Program-made: the position numbers and the translations under genes
Part shown: one piece after another, positions 1 to 4,698 of the stretch
Position numbering within the stretch: the first letter of the stretch is position 1
Layout of the letters: each line of letters opens with the position of its first letter
Assembly (NCBI GenBank): GCA_023398155.1
Contig: JAEWSV010000147.1
Span: forward strand, 1-5,331
DNA: 5,331 nt
Direction of reading: 5' to 3'
Source: Spirochaetota bacterium
GTDB lineage: Bacteria > Spirochaetota > Spirochaetia > Treponematales > Breznakiellaceae
The notes under the pieces: model-generated
Databases searched by the model: none
Told to the model about the DNA's origin: nothing
Seen by the model: only the letters and a program-made list of their open reading frames with translations

Positions 1-11
1 CTCTCCATGAT
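1..11 (-). rRNA. rrs: 16S rRNA, extreme 5' end (partial, runs off the window)
   Basis: Read on the minus strand, these bases are ATCATGGAGAG. They align with the first 11 nucleotides of E. coli 16S rRNA (AAAUUGAAGAG), the last five being GAGAG versus GAGAG allowing the one-base difference GGAGAG/GAAGAG. The form ATCATGGAGAG is familiar from spirochaete 16S genes, where it continues TTTGATCCTGG. The rest of the gene lies left of position 1. The call is supported by what lies upstream: two strong leftward promoters, a long non-coding stretch, hairpins with RNA-type tetraloops and a boxA-like site. Only 11 bases are visible, so the identity is inferred from motif plus context; the exact mature 5' end may differ by a few bases. 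Confidence 0.75.
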
Positions 12-21
12 ATATTTCTAA

Positions 22-35
22 CAGCCCGAAGGCTG
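22..35 (-). other. leader hairpin with UUCG tetraloop
   Basis: Minus-strand RNA gives CAGCC-UUCG-GGCUG: five perfect base pairs and a UUCG loop closed by C-G, the known hyperstable tetraloop. It sits about 11 bases upstream of the inferred 16S 5' end. It may help folding or processing there. Confidence 0.65.
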
Positions 36-96
36 AAAGAATTATCTAGAAGAATCGCAAGGCCTAAGCCTCGCTTTCCGCTCTCTTTCGTACGCT

Positions 97-120
97 AATG
101 AAACGCTTTCGCGTTCCATT
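97..120 (-). other. leader hairpin with GAAA tetraloop
   Basis: As minus-strand RNA the arms (120-111 and 106-97) form ten consecutive pairs, one of them G-U, around a GAAA loop (110-107) closed by C-G, a GNRA tetraloop. In the opposite RNA the same position would be an A-C mismatch, so the structure argues for leftward transcription. Confidence 0.7.
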
Positions 121-123
121 TTG

Positions 124-148
124 GCAGTTCGGGCAGAGCCCGAACTGC
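124..148 (-). other. leader hairpin, 11-bp perfect stem
   Basis: Arms 124-134 and 138-148 are exact reverse complements (11 bp, GC-rich) with a 3-base loop (135-137). It is the most stable stem in the leader. No U-run follows on the minus strand, so it does not look like an intrinsic terminator. Confidence 0.75.
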
Positions 149-151
149 GAA

Positions 152-173
152 GATAAAGGCGTCAGCCTTTATC
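152..173 (-). other. leader hairpin, 9-bp perfect stem
   Basis: Arms 152-160 and 165-173 are exact reverse complements (GATAAAGGC / GCCTTTATC) around a 4-base loop. It lies only 3 bases from the 11-bp hairpin at 124-148, so the two would probably stack side by side in the leader RNA. Confidence 0.7.
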
Positions 174-198
174 CCGCTGCTTTCCTTCCCGTCCCTAT

Positions 199-211
199 AT
201 TACCAAAGATC
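199..211 (-). promoter_or_regulatory. boxA-like rRNA antitermination site
   Basis: The minus strand reads GATCTTTGGTAAT. It matches the E. coli rrn boxA core GCTCTTTAACAAT at 9 of 13 positions, including the TCTTT block. In rRNA operons boxA recruits the Nus factors that stop Rho from ending the untranslated transcript. Position in the leader, downstream of both promoters and upstream of 16S, is right. The match is incomplete and spirochaete boxA sequences are not something I can verify here. Confidence 0.45.
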
Positions 212-311
212 CTGCGTTCCCTCGCCCTTTCAGGCTCGAGCTCGCTGTTGACGTCCACGGCTTACACCGTTTCTGTCCGTCGCCTCCAGCAACTTCCGTG
301 CCAGATGCGCT

Positions 312-325
312 CCGCTCTTCAGCGG
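312..325 (-). other. hairpin at the 5' end of the P2 transcript
   Basis: CCGCU-GAAG-AGCGG on the minus strand: five perfect pairs and a 4-base loop. It begins only a few bases after the inferred P2 start site, so the shorter leader would carry a 5'-terminal hairpin. An alternative register pairing 309-312 with 327-330 could extend it with a small bulge. Confidence 0.5.
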
Positions 326-335
326 CGAGCGGGAC

Positions 336-363
336 CTTATCACGGCCTCCGCTCTCTTGTCAA
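336..363 (-). promoter_or_regulatory. rRNA promoter P2
   Basis: Minus strand: consensus -35 TTGACA (358-363), 16-bp spacer, -10 GATAAG (336-341, 4 of 6 to TATAAT). The inferred start site is near 329, about 318 bases before 16S. Just upstream, 367-385 is A/T-rich on this strand (runs of A), resembling an UP element that binds the RNA polymerase alpha subunit. Just after the -10 comes a GC-rich stretch (GTCCCGC), the discriminator type linked in other bacteria to stringent control of rRNA promoters. The 16-bp spacer matches that of well-known rRNA P1 promoters. Confidence 0.65.
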
Positions 364-432
364 GCCGATTTTGGAGATTTTTATCTCGCTTTCGCGATCA
401 TCGCCATCGACTTATTACTGTTGCAGATTGAA

Positions 433-445
433 TTAGAAACTCTAA
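433..445. repeat. short inverted repeat between the rRNA promoters
   Basis: TTAGA-AAC-TCTAA is a perfect 5-bp inverted repeat with a 3-base centre, about 70 bp upstream of the P2 -35 box. The surrounding stretch 386-492 lies between the two promoters, has no gene, and shows nothing else I can name. It could be a protein site or chance. Confidence 0.25.
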
Positions 446-492
446 CCACAACCGTCGTCGTTCGCGCTTTGTCTCACGGCGACGGGAGTCAA

Positions 493-520
493 ATTACAAC
501 GGACAGAGGGCAAGTGTCAA
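493..520 (-). promoter_or_regulatory. rRNA promoter P1 (upstream)
   Basis: Minus strand: perfect -35 TTGACA (515-520), 16-bp spacer, -10 TGTAAT (493-498, 5 of 6 to consensus). The inferred start site is near 486, giving a leader of about 475 bases to 16S. On this strand a run of eight T (534-541) sits about 50 bases upstream of the start, in the range where UP elements lie. The -35 begins 26 bp after the pgsA stop codon, so P1 lies immediately behind that gene. Spacer length matches P2, and the two form a tandem pair typical of rRNA operons. Confidence 0.7.
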
Positions 521-546
521 TAGAAGACAGCCCAAAAAAAAGAGAT

Positions 547-1137
547 TTAGTGCACGTCCGACTCGTTCCTCGTCTTACGGAACACGGCGAGGTAATCGCC
601 GAAGGAAGTAAGGGAGAGAACGACGGAAACGGCGAAGCAGCCGACAGCGATCCAGCGGATAATGTTAAAAACGCCCTCGTCCATACCGATGCGGTCCGAG
701 CAAGAGGCGAGCAACGCGAAGGCTCCGGCGATCATGTAGGCAACCGCCTTGATCTTTCCTCCGGAACGGGCGCCCATCGCGATACCTCGCTTCATCATTA
801 GGGTGCGCAAGAAGAGAATGCCGAATTCCCTGTAAAGAACGATCGCGAGCAGAGCCGCGGGGAGTATTCCGTCAACCACGAAGCACAGGAAATACGTAAT
901 CCGAACGAGGGTATCGGCGAAAGGATCGAAAAGCTTACCGAACTCGCTCACCTCGTTGCGCGCCCGGGCGACTTTACCGTCGATCAGGTCAGTTATTTCG
1001 CTGGCGACGAATAGCGCCAGGAGCACGGGTACGGTCCAAGCGGCCTCGATATTGAACCACTGCGGTATGAAGTAAACGATGAAAAACAGGGGAGCTAACA
1101 CTAGTCGAATCGAGGTCACCTTGTCTGCGGCAGTCAT
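547..1137 (-). CDS. pgsA: CDP-diacylglycerol-glycerol-3-phosphate phosphatidyltransferase (PgsA-type)
   Basis: An inner-membrane enzyme of the CDP-alcohol phosphatidyltransferase family, 196 aa. The family signature is complete: D50-x2-D53-G54-x2-A57-R58, then G67-x3-D71-x3-D75, the aspartates that hold the metal and CDP-diacylglycerol. PgsA-like marks are the opening ADKVTSIRLVLAP, the YREFGILFLRTL block at 102-113 and SGGKIKA at 125-131. Six membrane helices can be seen (about 7-24, 33-49, 77-88, 90-112, 130-146, 155-178), the usual number. The known PgsA reaction makes phosphatidylglycerol phosphate from CDP-diacylglycerol and glycerol 3-phosphate; the exact alcohol used here is inferred. 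No ATG, GTG or TTG occurs upstream in frame within the gap to the divergent gene, and there is no Shine-Dalgarno; a promoter placed so that transcription starts at the ATG suggests a leaderless mRNA. It is divergent from a paralogue and followed after 26 bp by rRNA promoter P1. Confidence 0.83.
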   Translation of the reverse strand: MTAADKVTSIRLVLAPLFFIVYFIPQWFNIEAAWTVPVLLALFVASEITDLIDGKVARARNEVSEFGKLFDPFADTLVRITYFLCFVVDGILPAALLAIVLYREFGILFLRTLMMKRGIAMGARSGGKIKAVAYMIAGAFALLASCSDRIGMDEGVFNIIRWIAVGCFAVSVVLSLTSFGDYLAVFRKTRNESDVH

Positions 1138-1143
1138 ACGGCG

Positions 1144-1172
1144 AGTATGGGGTTTGACAAGTGGGATGTCAA
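1144..1172 (-). promoter_or_regulatory. pgsA promoter, apparently leaderless
   Basis: Minus strand: perfect -35 TTGACA (1167-1172), 17-bp spacer, -10 CATACT (1144-1149, 4 of 6 to consensus). Six bases separate the -10 box from the pgsA ATG at 1137, so the expected start site falls on or next to the A of the start codon. That fits the lack of any Shine-Dalgarno. It overlaps the oppositely facing promoter at 1154-1182. Confidence 0.6.
1154..1172. repeat. inverted repeat formed by the two opposing -35 boxes
   Basis: TTGACA-N7-TGTCAA is a perfect 6-bp inverted repeat whose two arms are the -35 boxes of the divergent promoters. It may simply be two promoters facing each other; its symmetry would also suit a dimeric regulator. 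Confidence 0.5.
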
Positions 1173-1182
1173 GTAATAGGAT
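1154..1182 (+). promoter_or_regulatory. promoter of the rightward phosphatidyltransferase gene
   Basis: Plus strand: perfect -35 TTGACA (1154-1159), 17-bp spacer, -10 TAGGAT (1177-1182, 4 of 6, with the key T-A----T kept). The start site would be near 1189, giving about 20 bases of leader with a ribosome site at 1199-1204. The -35 box lies within the spacer of the leftward pgsA promoter and vice versa. Confidence 0.6.
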
Positions 1183-1198
1183 GCTCCGACTCAGGGTA

Positions 1199-1204
1199 CG
1201 GGAG
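1199..1204 (+). promoter_or_regulatory. ribosome binding site of the rightward phosphatidyltransferase
   Basis: CGGGAG lies 5 bases before the ATG at 1210 and decides that start. It gives this gene a normal leader, unlike pgsA on the other side of the same gap. Confidence 0.6.
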
Positions 1205-1209
1205 CCTGC

Positions 1210-2028
1210 ATGAAAGCCTTTCGTGGAACGCCCCTTTCCGTGTCGATCGCGTCCGTGATCGGCGCTTATGGAGCGCTGGAAGCGATTGCCTTTGTCGCGA
1301 TCGCCGCCGCGTTCGGCTTCTCGCCGCTATTCATCGCGCTCTATATGGCCGCCCAAACGCTTTACCAATGCGGCCTATGCCTGTTCCTCCTAGCCGGTTC
1401 ATCTTACTTCTATAACGTCAACACAGGCGAACGGCTCTCCCGGGTGAACGCGGCGAACAAGGTGACGCTGTTTCGCGTCAGTATGCTCCCGTTCATCCTT
1501 TTCCTCATTGTCGCCGCTCGCAAATTCCCCGTCGCGCCTATTCTCATACCCGCGCTCGCCGCGACCTTCATCACCGACCTGATCGATGGGCGTATCTCGC
1601 GCGTGAGGAACCAGGTCACGCTCATGGGCAAGCTACTCGATTCGATCAGCGATTACGCGTTATTGATCGTCGTAGCCGTCGCGTACTTCACCTACGACCT
1701 TATTCCGTCTTGGCTTTGCGCGCTCATCCTATTCCGGCTCTTCTTTCAGGCGATCGGTATGCTGTTCGTACTGTTGATTAAAAAGCGGGTAGAGCCGCGG
1801 CCGACCTTATTCGGTAAAATCGCGGTCGCCACCATCATGACGCTATTCGCGACCGTGGCCCTCAAGCTCGTCCTTCCGCCGCGCTTCCTTCCCCTTTTTT
1901 CGTACATAGAATCGACCGCGGGGGTGCTCGTCGCTATTTCGGTCTTCGACAAGGGACTTTTCTTCTTAAAAGAAGCGACGCGGCCCGCGGAGGAGCCAGA
2001 GGCCGGAAGGAACGGCGAAGGCTCTTAA
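1210..2028 (+). CDS. CDP-alcohol phosphatidyltransferase family protein with N-terminal membrane extension
   Basis: A 272-aa inner-membrane protein. The catalytic signature is D123-x2-D126-G127-x2-S130-R131, then G140-x3-D144-x3-D148; all four aspartates are present, but the usual alanine before the arginine is serine. Residues 81-97 (AANKVTLFRVSMLPFIL) resemble the very start of the neighbouring PgsA, so about 80 residues have been added in front. That extension has two hydrophobic helices (about 12-34 and 38-62); six more follow (about 88-103, 107-122, 149-162, 165-190, 203-223, 229-247). The PgsA-specific REF...LR block is absent, leaving R176 and FGKIAV at 201-206. The tail from 256 is charged and probably cytoplasmic. 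The family moves a phosphatidyl group from CDP-diacylglycerol to an alcohol, or a phospho-alcohol from a CDP-alcohol to a lipid; which applies here cannot be read from the sequence. The stop codon overlaps that of the converging gene. Confidence 0.8.
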   Translation: MKAFRGTPLSVSIASVIGAYGALEAIAFVAIAAAFGFSPLFIALYMAAQTLYQCGLCLFLLAGSSYFYNVNTGERLSRVNAANKVTLFRVSMLPFILFLIVAARKFPVAPILIPALAATFITDLIDGRISRVRNQVTLMGKLLDSISDYALLIVVAVAYFTYDLIPSWLCALILFRLFFQAIGMLFVLLIKKRVEPRPTLFGKIAVATIMTLFATVALKLVLPPRFLPLFSYIESTAGVLVAISVFDKGLFFLKEATRPAEEPEAGRNGEGS

Positions 2029-2318
2029 CCCGCGAGCAAGTTGAGGCAGCGACCCAATATCGCGCCGTTTTCCCGCGCGGAGGCGTACCGGTAAAGCGGC
2101 CGATACCCTGAGCGCTGCTTCGCGCGTAGCGTCCGCTCCAGCCACTTTTCCGCCTCCGCCTCATCATCGAAATGAAATAGTCGCTCCGAACCCGACGACT
2201 CTCCGATGGCCATGCGTGCGGTCAAGGCGTACGCTCCGAGCAACGAACGTTGCAGATCGTGGACGGTATAGAAGCGCAACCTGCCGGCCGCATCCGTTTT
2301 ATACAAAGTGACCATCAT
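2025..2318 (-). CDS. small WGR-like domain protein (degenerate)
   Basis: A 97-aa soluble, probably cytoplasmic protein. The layout LYKTDAAGRLRFYTVH (5-20), a middle segment ending in AIGE (37-40), FDDEAEAEKWLERTLRAK (50-67) and GYRPLY (71-76) follows the WGR domain plan: a two-strand opening, a W-G-R-I-G turn, an F-D-s-x-x-E-A helix and a K-x-x-x-G-Y end. The W-G-R triplet itself is missing; by my alignment R35-M36-A37 stand there, followed by I38-G39. WGR domains in other proteins bind nucleic acid ends, for example in PARPs, but without the signature that role should not be assumed. Two ATGs open the frame (2318 and 2315); GAG at 2322-2324 is 3 bases from the first and 6 from the second, so the second may be used. 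It lies 48 bp after the membrane protein gene and may be the last gene of that string. Stop codons overlap with the gene coming the other way. Confidence 0.65.
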   Translation of the reverse strand: MMVTLYKTDAAGRLRFYTVHDLQRSLLGAYALTARMAIGESSGSERLFHFDDEAEAEKWLERTLRAKQRSGYRPLYRYASARENGAILGRCLNLLAG

Positions 2319-2366
2319 ACTCTCGATATGATCGGATGCGGATCCCGGTTCCTTGACTCACAAACC

Positions 2367-3080
2367 TCAGGGGAGGAACCGAAGGCCCCCCTCGCTCCGA
2401 TAAATCTCAAGCCGCGCGCCTGCGGATAGGCGATCCTCCTCCCAAACGCCGACCAGGATCTCGGTACGGATACCGGGAAGGCCGGAAATCCAAGGTCCCG
2501 CGGCGAAGCCCGGATCGATGGAGGGATCGTGGACCAGGTCATTAGCGGTCGCCGGAGGGCTTCCTTCACCGAAGCGGACAGCGGTGAGAGCCAGCCGCTC
2601 CGTTCCGCCCAGCACCGGCCAGAGCCGATCGAAACGGATCAGCAGAGCCTCCGCGCGGATCGGAAAAAGATCGCCCCCGATCTCCCTCGTTTCCCCGCCG
2701 GACGGCTCGAAGCGTACGGAGAGGGTTCCGGCATCCCCCATAACAAGCAGGCCGACGGGCGTCTCGCTTTGGGCTCGAGGAAGAGCGAGCGCGCCGTATC
2801 CGACGAAGGCAACGATCGCGCCGATACCGATAATGCTCGGAAAACCGACGGCGCGCGGAAAGCGGACGGAGAGGAACGAGATAGCCATGACGCAGGCCGC
2901 GGCGATCAAGAGGGAGCGATCGTAGAGGTCGAGGGAGGGCGCGGAGATCACCGAGACGGCGACCGCGGCCACCGCCGGAGAAAGCAGCGCGAGCGTGATC
3001 GTGACGATCCGGTCGCGCCGCCGCCCGATGAGCCTACGCGAAAAGAGATGCGTTGCCGCGGCCGCAGCCGCGCCGATCAA
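2367..3080 (-). CDS. membrane protein of unknown function with C-terminal extracytoplasmic domain
   Basis: I do not recognise this 237-aa protein. Hydrophobic helices are visible at about 25-47, 57-71 and 81-101, followed by a largely soluble, beta-looking region 102-237 (for example GTLSVRFEPSGG and ARLEIYRSEGG). The only standard start in the open frame is a TTG at 3080, with a weak ribosome site (CGGA). The frame stays open upstream to a stop at 3198-3200, and the codons just before the TTG read FAAARDWLYLAGLL, which with residues 1-10 would make a full first membrane helix. Arginines RRLIGRRRDR (15-24) would then sit inside, placing the C-terminal domain outside by the positive-inside rule. 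The start is thus uncertain: a non-standard codon such as CTG at 3092, or a sequence error, are possible. It follows the carboxypeptidase gene by 43 bp and is probably co-transcribed. The overlapping plus-strand frames here are charged, low-complexity shadows. Confidence 0.6.
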   Translation of the reverse strand: MIGAAAAAATHLFSRRLIGRRRDRIVTITLALLSPAVAAVAVSVISAPSLDLYDRSLLIAAACVMAISFLSVRFPRAVGFPSIIGIGAIVAFVGYGALALPRAQSETPVGLLVMGDAGTLSVRFEPSGGETREIGGDLFPIRAEALLIRFDRLWPVLGGTERLALTAVRFGEGSPPATANDLVHDPSIDPGFAAGPWISGLPGIRTEILVGVWEEDRLSAGARLEIYRSEGGLRFLP

Positions 3081-3123
3081 TAATCCGGCCAGATATAGCC
3101 AATCCCTCGCCGCGGCGAAAACT

Positions 3124-4644
3124 TCAGAGGGAATAGAGGGCGCCGTACTTCGACTCCAAATAATCGATAAAAGGCCCGGAATCGAGCCGCTCGCCCGTCA
3201 CCGAGGCGAGCAGGTCCGCGGGATCCAGCCGCCGGCCTTTCGAATGGATCTTCTCGCGCAGCCAGGCCAGGATGGCCTTGAAACGACCGGCCTCGATCTC
3301 TGCGTCCATATCGCCGAGGTCGCGTTCCAGCGCGCGCCAGAATTGGAGCCCGTAGAGATTACCGAGCGCGTAGCTCGGAAAATAACCGAAGGCGCCCATC
3401 GACCAATGGACGTCCTGGAGTACGCCCTCGGCGTCCCGTTCCGGTTCCACGCCGAGCAGTTCCTTCATAAGGGCCCGCCATGCGTCAGGCAAGCCGTCAG
3501 CGTCCAGCGTTCCCGCGAAGATCCTGCGCTCCAATTCGAAGCGCAGGATAACGTGGAGACTGTACGTAACTTCGTCGGCATCTACGCGTATCAAGGAAGG
3601 GCGGACGATGTTGACGGCCCGATAGAATCCCTCGGCGTCGACTCCCGCGAGCTGTTCGCCGAAGGCCGCGCGAAGCGCGGGGAATCGGCCCCGCCAGAAG
3701 GGCAAGCTGCGGCAGACGACGTTCTCCCAGAATCGGGATTGCGATTCATGGATACCCATGGAGGTTCCCTCCGCCAGGAGGGAAGGCCGAAGGTCGCTTC
3801 CGAAACCGAGCTCATAGAGGGCGTGCCCGGTCTCGTGGATGATCGAAAAAAGACCCGAAACGAGGTTCGTCGGCGAATACCGCGTGGTGATACGCACGTC
3901 GTCGCAACCTAGCGTGGTCGTGAAAGGATGGGCGCTCAAGTCCAGGCGGCCGCGCGCGAGGTCGAAGCCGAGATCCCGCATGACCGTGCGGCCGAACTCG
4001 TCTTGCGCTTCGACAGGGTATACCTTAGCAAGGAAGGATGTATCGACCGGGCCTTTTGCCGCGATGCGCCGCACCAGCGAAGCGAGGCGCTCGCGCAACG
4101 GATTGAAGACTGCAGCCACGGCGTCTTCCCCCATCCCCGGTTCGTAGAGGTCGAGGAGCCCGTCGTAGGGCCGCTCGGCGAATCCGAGGCAGCGGGCCTT
4201 CCGTTTCGCATGATCGATCATGGTGCGGAGATGGGGCGCGAAGGCTGAGAAATCGTCGGAAGAGCGCGCGCGGACCCACGCGGCTTGCGAAAGGCCGGCG
4301 TCGCGGGCCTGAGCGACCACGAGATCGGCGGGGAGCGCGGTCGCGCGCTCATAGTCGCGGCGGAGCACCCGAAGGAAGTCTCGTTCAGTTTCTGGAAGAG
4401 AGTCGTCGCCCCGTGGGTTGCCGCTATCGGAGCCGAGCCGCTCTAAAAGGCGACCTATTTCCGGATCGGAAGCGCGTTCATGAGCGATACCTTCCAATAC
4501 GCCGAGTTGGTCCGCGCGTTCATCCACCGCAGAAGGCGGCAGGTAAGTCTCCTGGTCCCACTGGAGAACCGCGGACACCCTTGCTATAGTCCTATGGGCC
4601 CGATCGAGCTCATGGAGCCGCGCGAGCGCGTCATCGCTATTCAT
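3124..4644 (-). CDS. M32 family metallocarboxypeptidase (Taq carboxypeptidase type)
   Basis: A 506-aa cytoplasmic zinc enzyme that removes residues from peptide C-termini. All family marks are present (numbered from the start chosen): WDQETYLPP (29-37), HPF (239-241), DVRITTRY (249-256), zinc motif H270-E271-T-G-H274, GIHESQSRFWEN (297-308) with E300 as third zinc ligand, IRVDADEVTYSLH (352-364) and the C-terminal block VLQDVHWSMGAFGYFPSY (408-425). Length matches the family's usual 490-510. An earlier in-frame ATG exists at 4662, but AGGAG at 4650-4654 lies 5 bases before the ATG at 4644, within which the earlier start would leave only GRGVS added, so 4644 is chosen. No signal peptide. The gene starts 54 bp after the kinase-like gene; a small 5-bp hairpin (4667-4679) lies in that gap. 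The physiological role is probably general peptide turnover; no specific substrate is shown. Confidence 0.95.
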   Translation of the reverse strand: MNSDDALARLHELDRAHRTIARVSAVLQWDQETYLPPSAVDERADQLGVLEGIAHERASDPEIGRLLERLGSDSGNPRGDDSLPETERDFLRVLRRDYERATALPADLVVAQARDAGLSQAAWVRARSSDDFSAFAPHLRTMIDHAKRKARCLGFAERPYDGLLDLYEPGMGEDAVAAVFNPLRERLASLVRRIAAKGPVDTSFLAKVYPVEAQDEFGRTVMRDLGFDLARGRLDLSAHPFTTTLGCDDVRITTRYSPTNLVSGLFSIIHETGHALYELGFGSDLRPSLLAEGTSMGIHESQSRFWENVVCRSLPFWRGRFPALRAAFGEQLAGVDAEGFYRAVNIVRPSLIRVDADEVTYSLHVILRFELERRIFAGTLDADGLPDAWRALMKELLGVEPERDAEGVLQDVHWSMGAFGYFPSYALGNLYGLQFWRALERDLGDMDAEIEAGRFKAILAWLREKIHSKGRRLDPADLLASVTGERLDSGPFIDYLESKYGALYSL

Positions 4645-4649
4645 GGATA

Positions 4650-4654
4650 CTCCT
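4650..4654 (-). promoter_or_regulatory. ribosome binding site of the M32 carboxypeptidase
   Basis: AGGAG, inside a longer purine run (GGGGAGAGGAG) on the minus strand, 5 bases before the ATG at 4644. It decides between the two in-frame ATGs at 4644 and 4662 in favour of the inner one. Confidence 0.75.
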
Positions 4655-4698
4655 CTCCCCATGATAGCGAGGGTCTCGCGCGAGGGGAAGATTTCGCC

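Larger units (their letters stand above)
12..329 (-). other. rRNA operon 5' leader (pre-16S leader RNA)
   Basis: This is a non-coding stretch of about 320 bases between the inferred start of the P2 transcript (about 328-330) and the 16S 5' end. It contains five hairpins (312-325, 152-173, 124-148, 97-120, 22-35) and a boxA-like site (199-211). The hairpin at 97-120 forms a full stem only if transcribed from the minus strand, because one position is G-U in that RNA but A-C in the other; this fixes the direction. Established role of such leaders: antitermination, folding assistance and processing of pre-16S. One arm of the long processing stem that brackets 16S should be near 12-60; its partner lies beyond the window. 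Short open frames on the plus strand here show no protein character. Confidence 0.7.

Noticed and set aside
124..173. Adjacent perfect hairpins as terminators or a mobile-element end
   Set aside because: No U-run follows on either strand, no target duplication or transposase is present, and the position between rRNA promoter and 16S explains them as leader structure.
405..440. A third minus-strand promoter based on TAATAA near 411-416
   Set aside because: No acceptable -35 box lies 16-18 bp upstream; the A/T-rich stretch alone is not enough.
534..541. A8 tract (T8 on the minus strand) as an intrinsic terminator of pgsA
   Set aside because: No GC-rich stem precedes it on the minus strand; its position suits an upstream promoter element of P1 better.
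98..801. Two plus-strand frames of 112 and 167 codons at the left end
   Set aside because: The first lies in the rRNA leader over hairpins and promoters; the second overlaps P1, P2 and the 3' part of pgsA. Neither has a ribosome site or protein-like sequence.
2322..2336. Palindrome-like CGAT-ATG-ATCG just upstream of the WGR-like gene as an operator
   Set aside because: Only four base pairs per arm and no promoter seen next to it; likely chance.
2529..3083. 184-codon plus-strand frame opposite the membrane protein
   Set aside because: The product is an implausible run of charged residues, while the minus-strand frame gives clear membrane helices with charges placed as expected.
2995..3912. 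305-codon open frame on the plus strand
   Set aside because: It lies opposite the carboxypeptidase, whose family motifs are complete, and shows no family features of its own.
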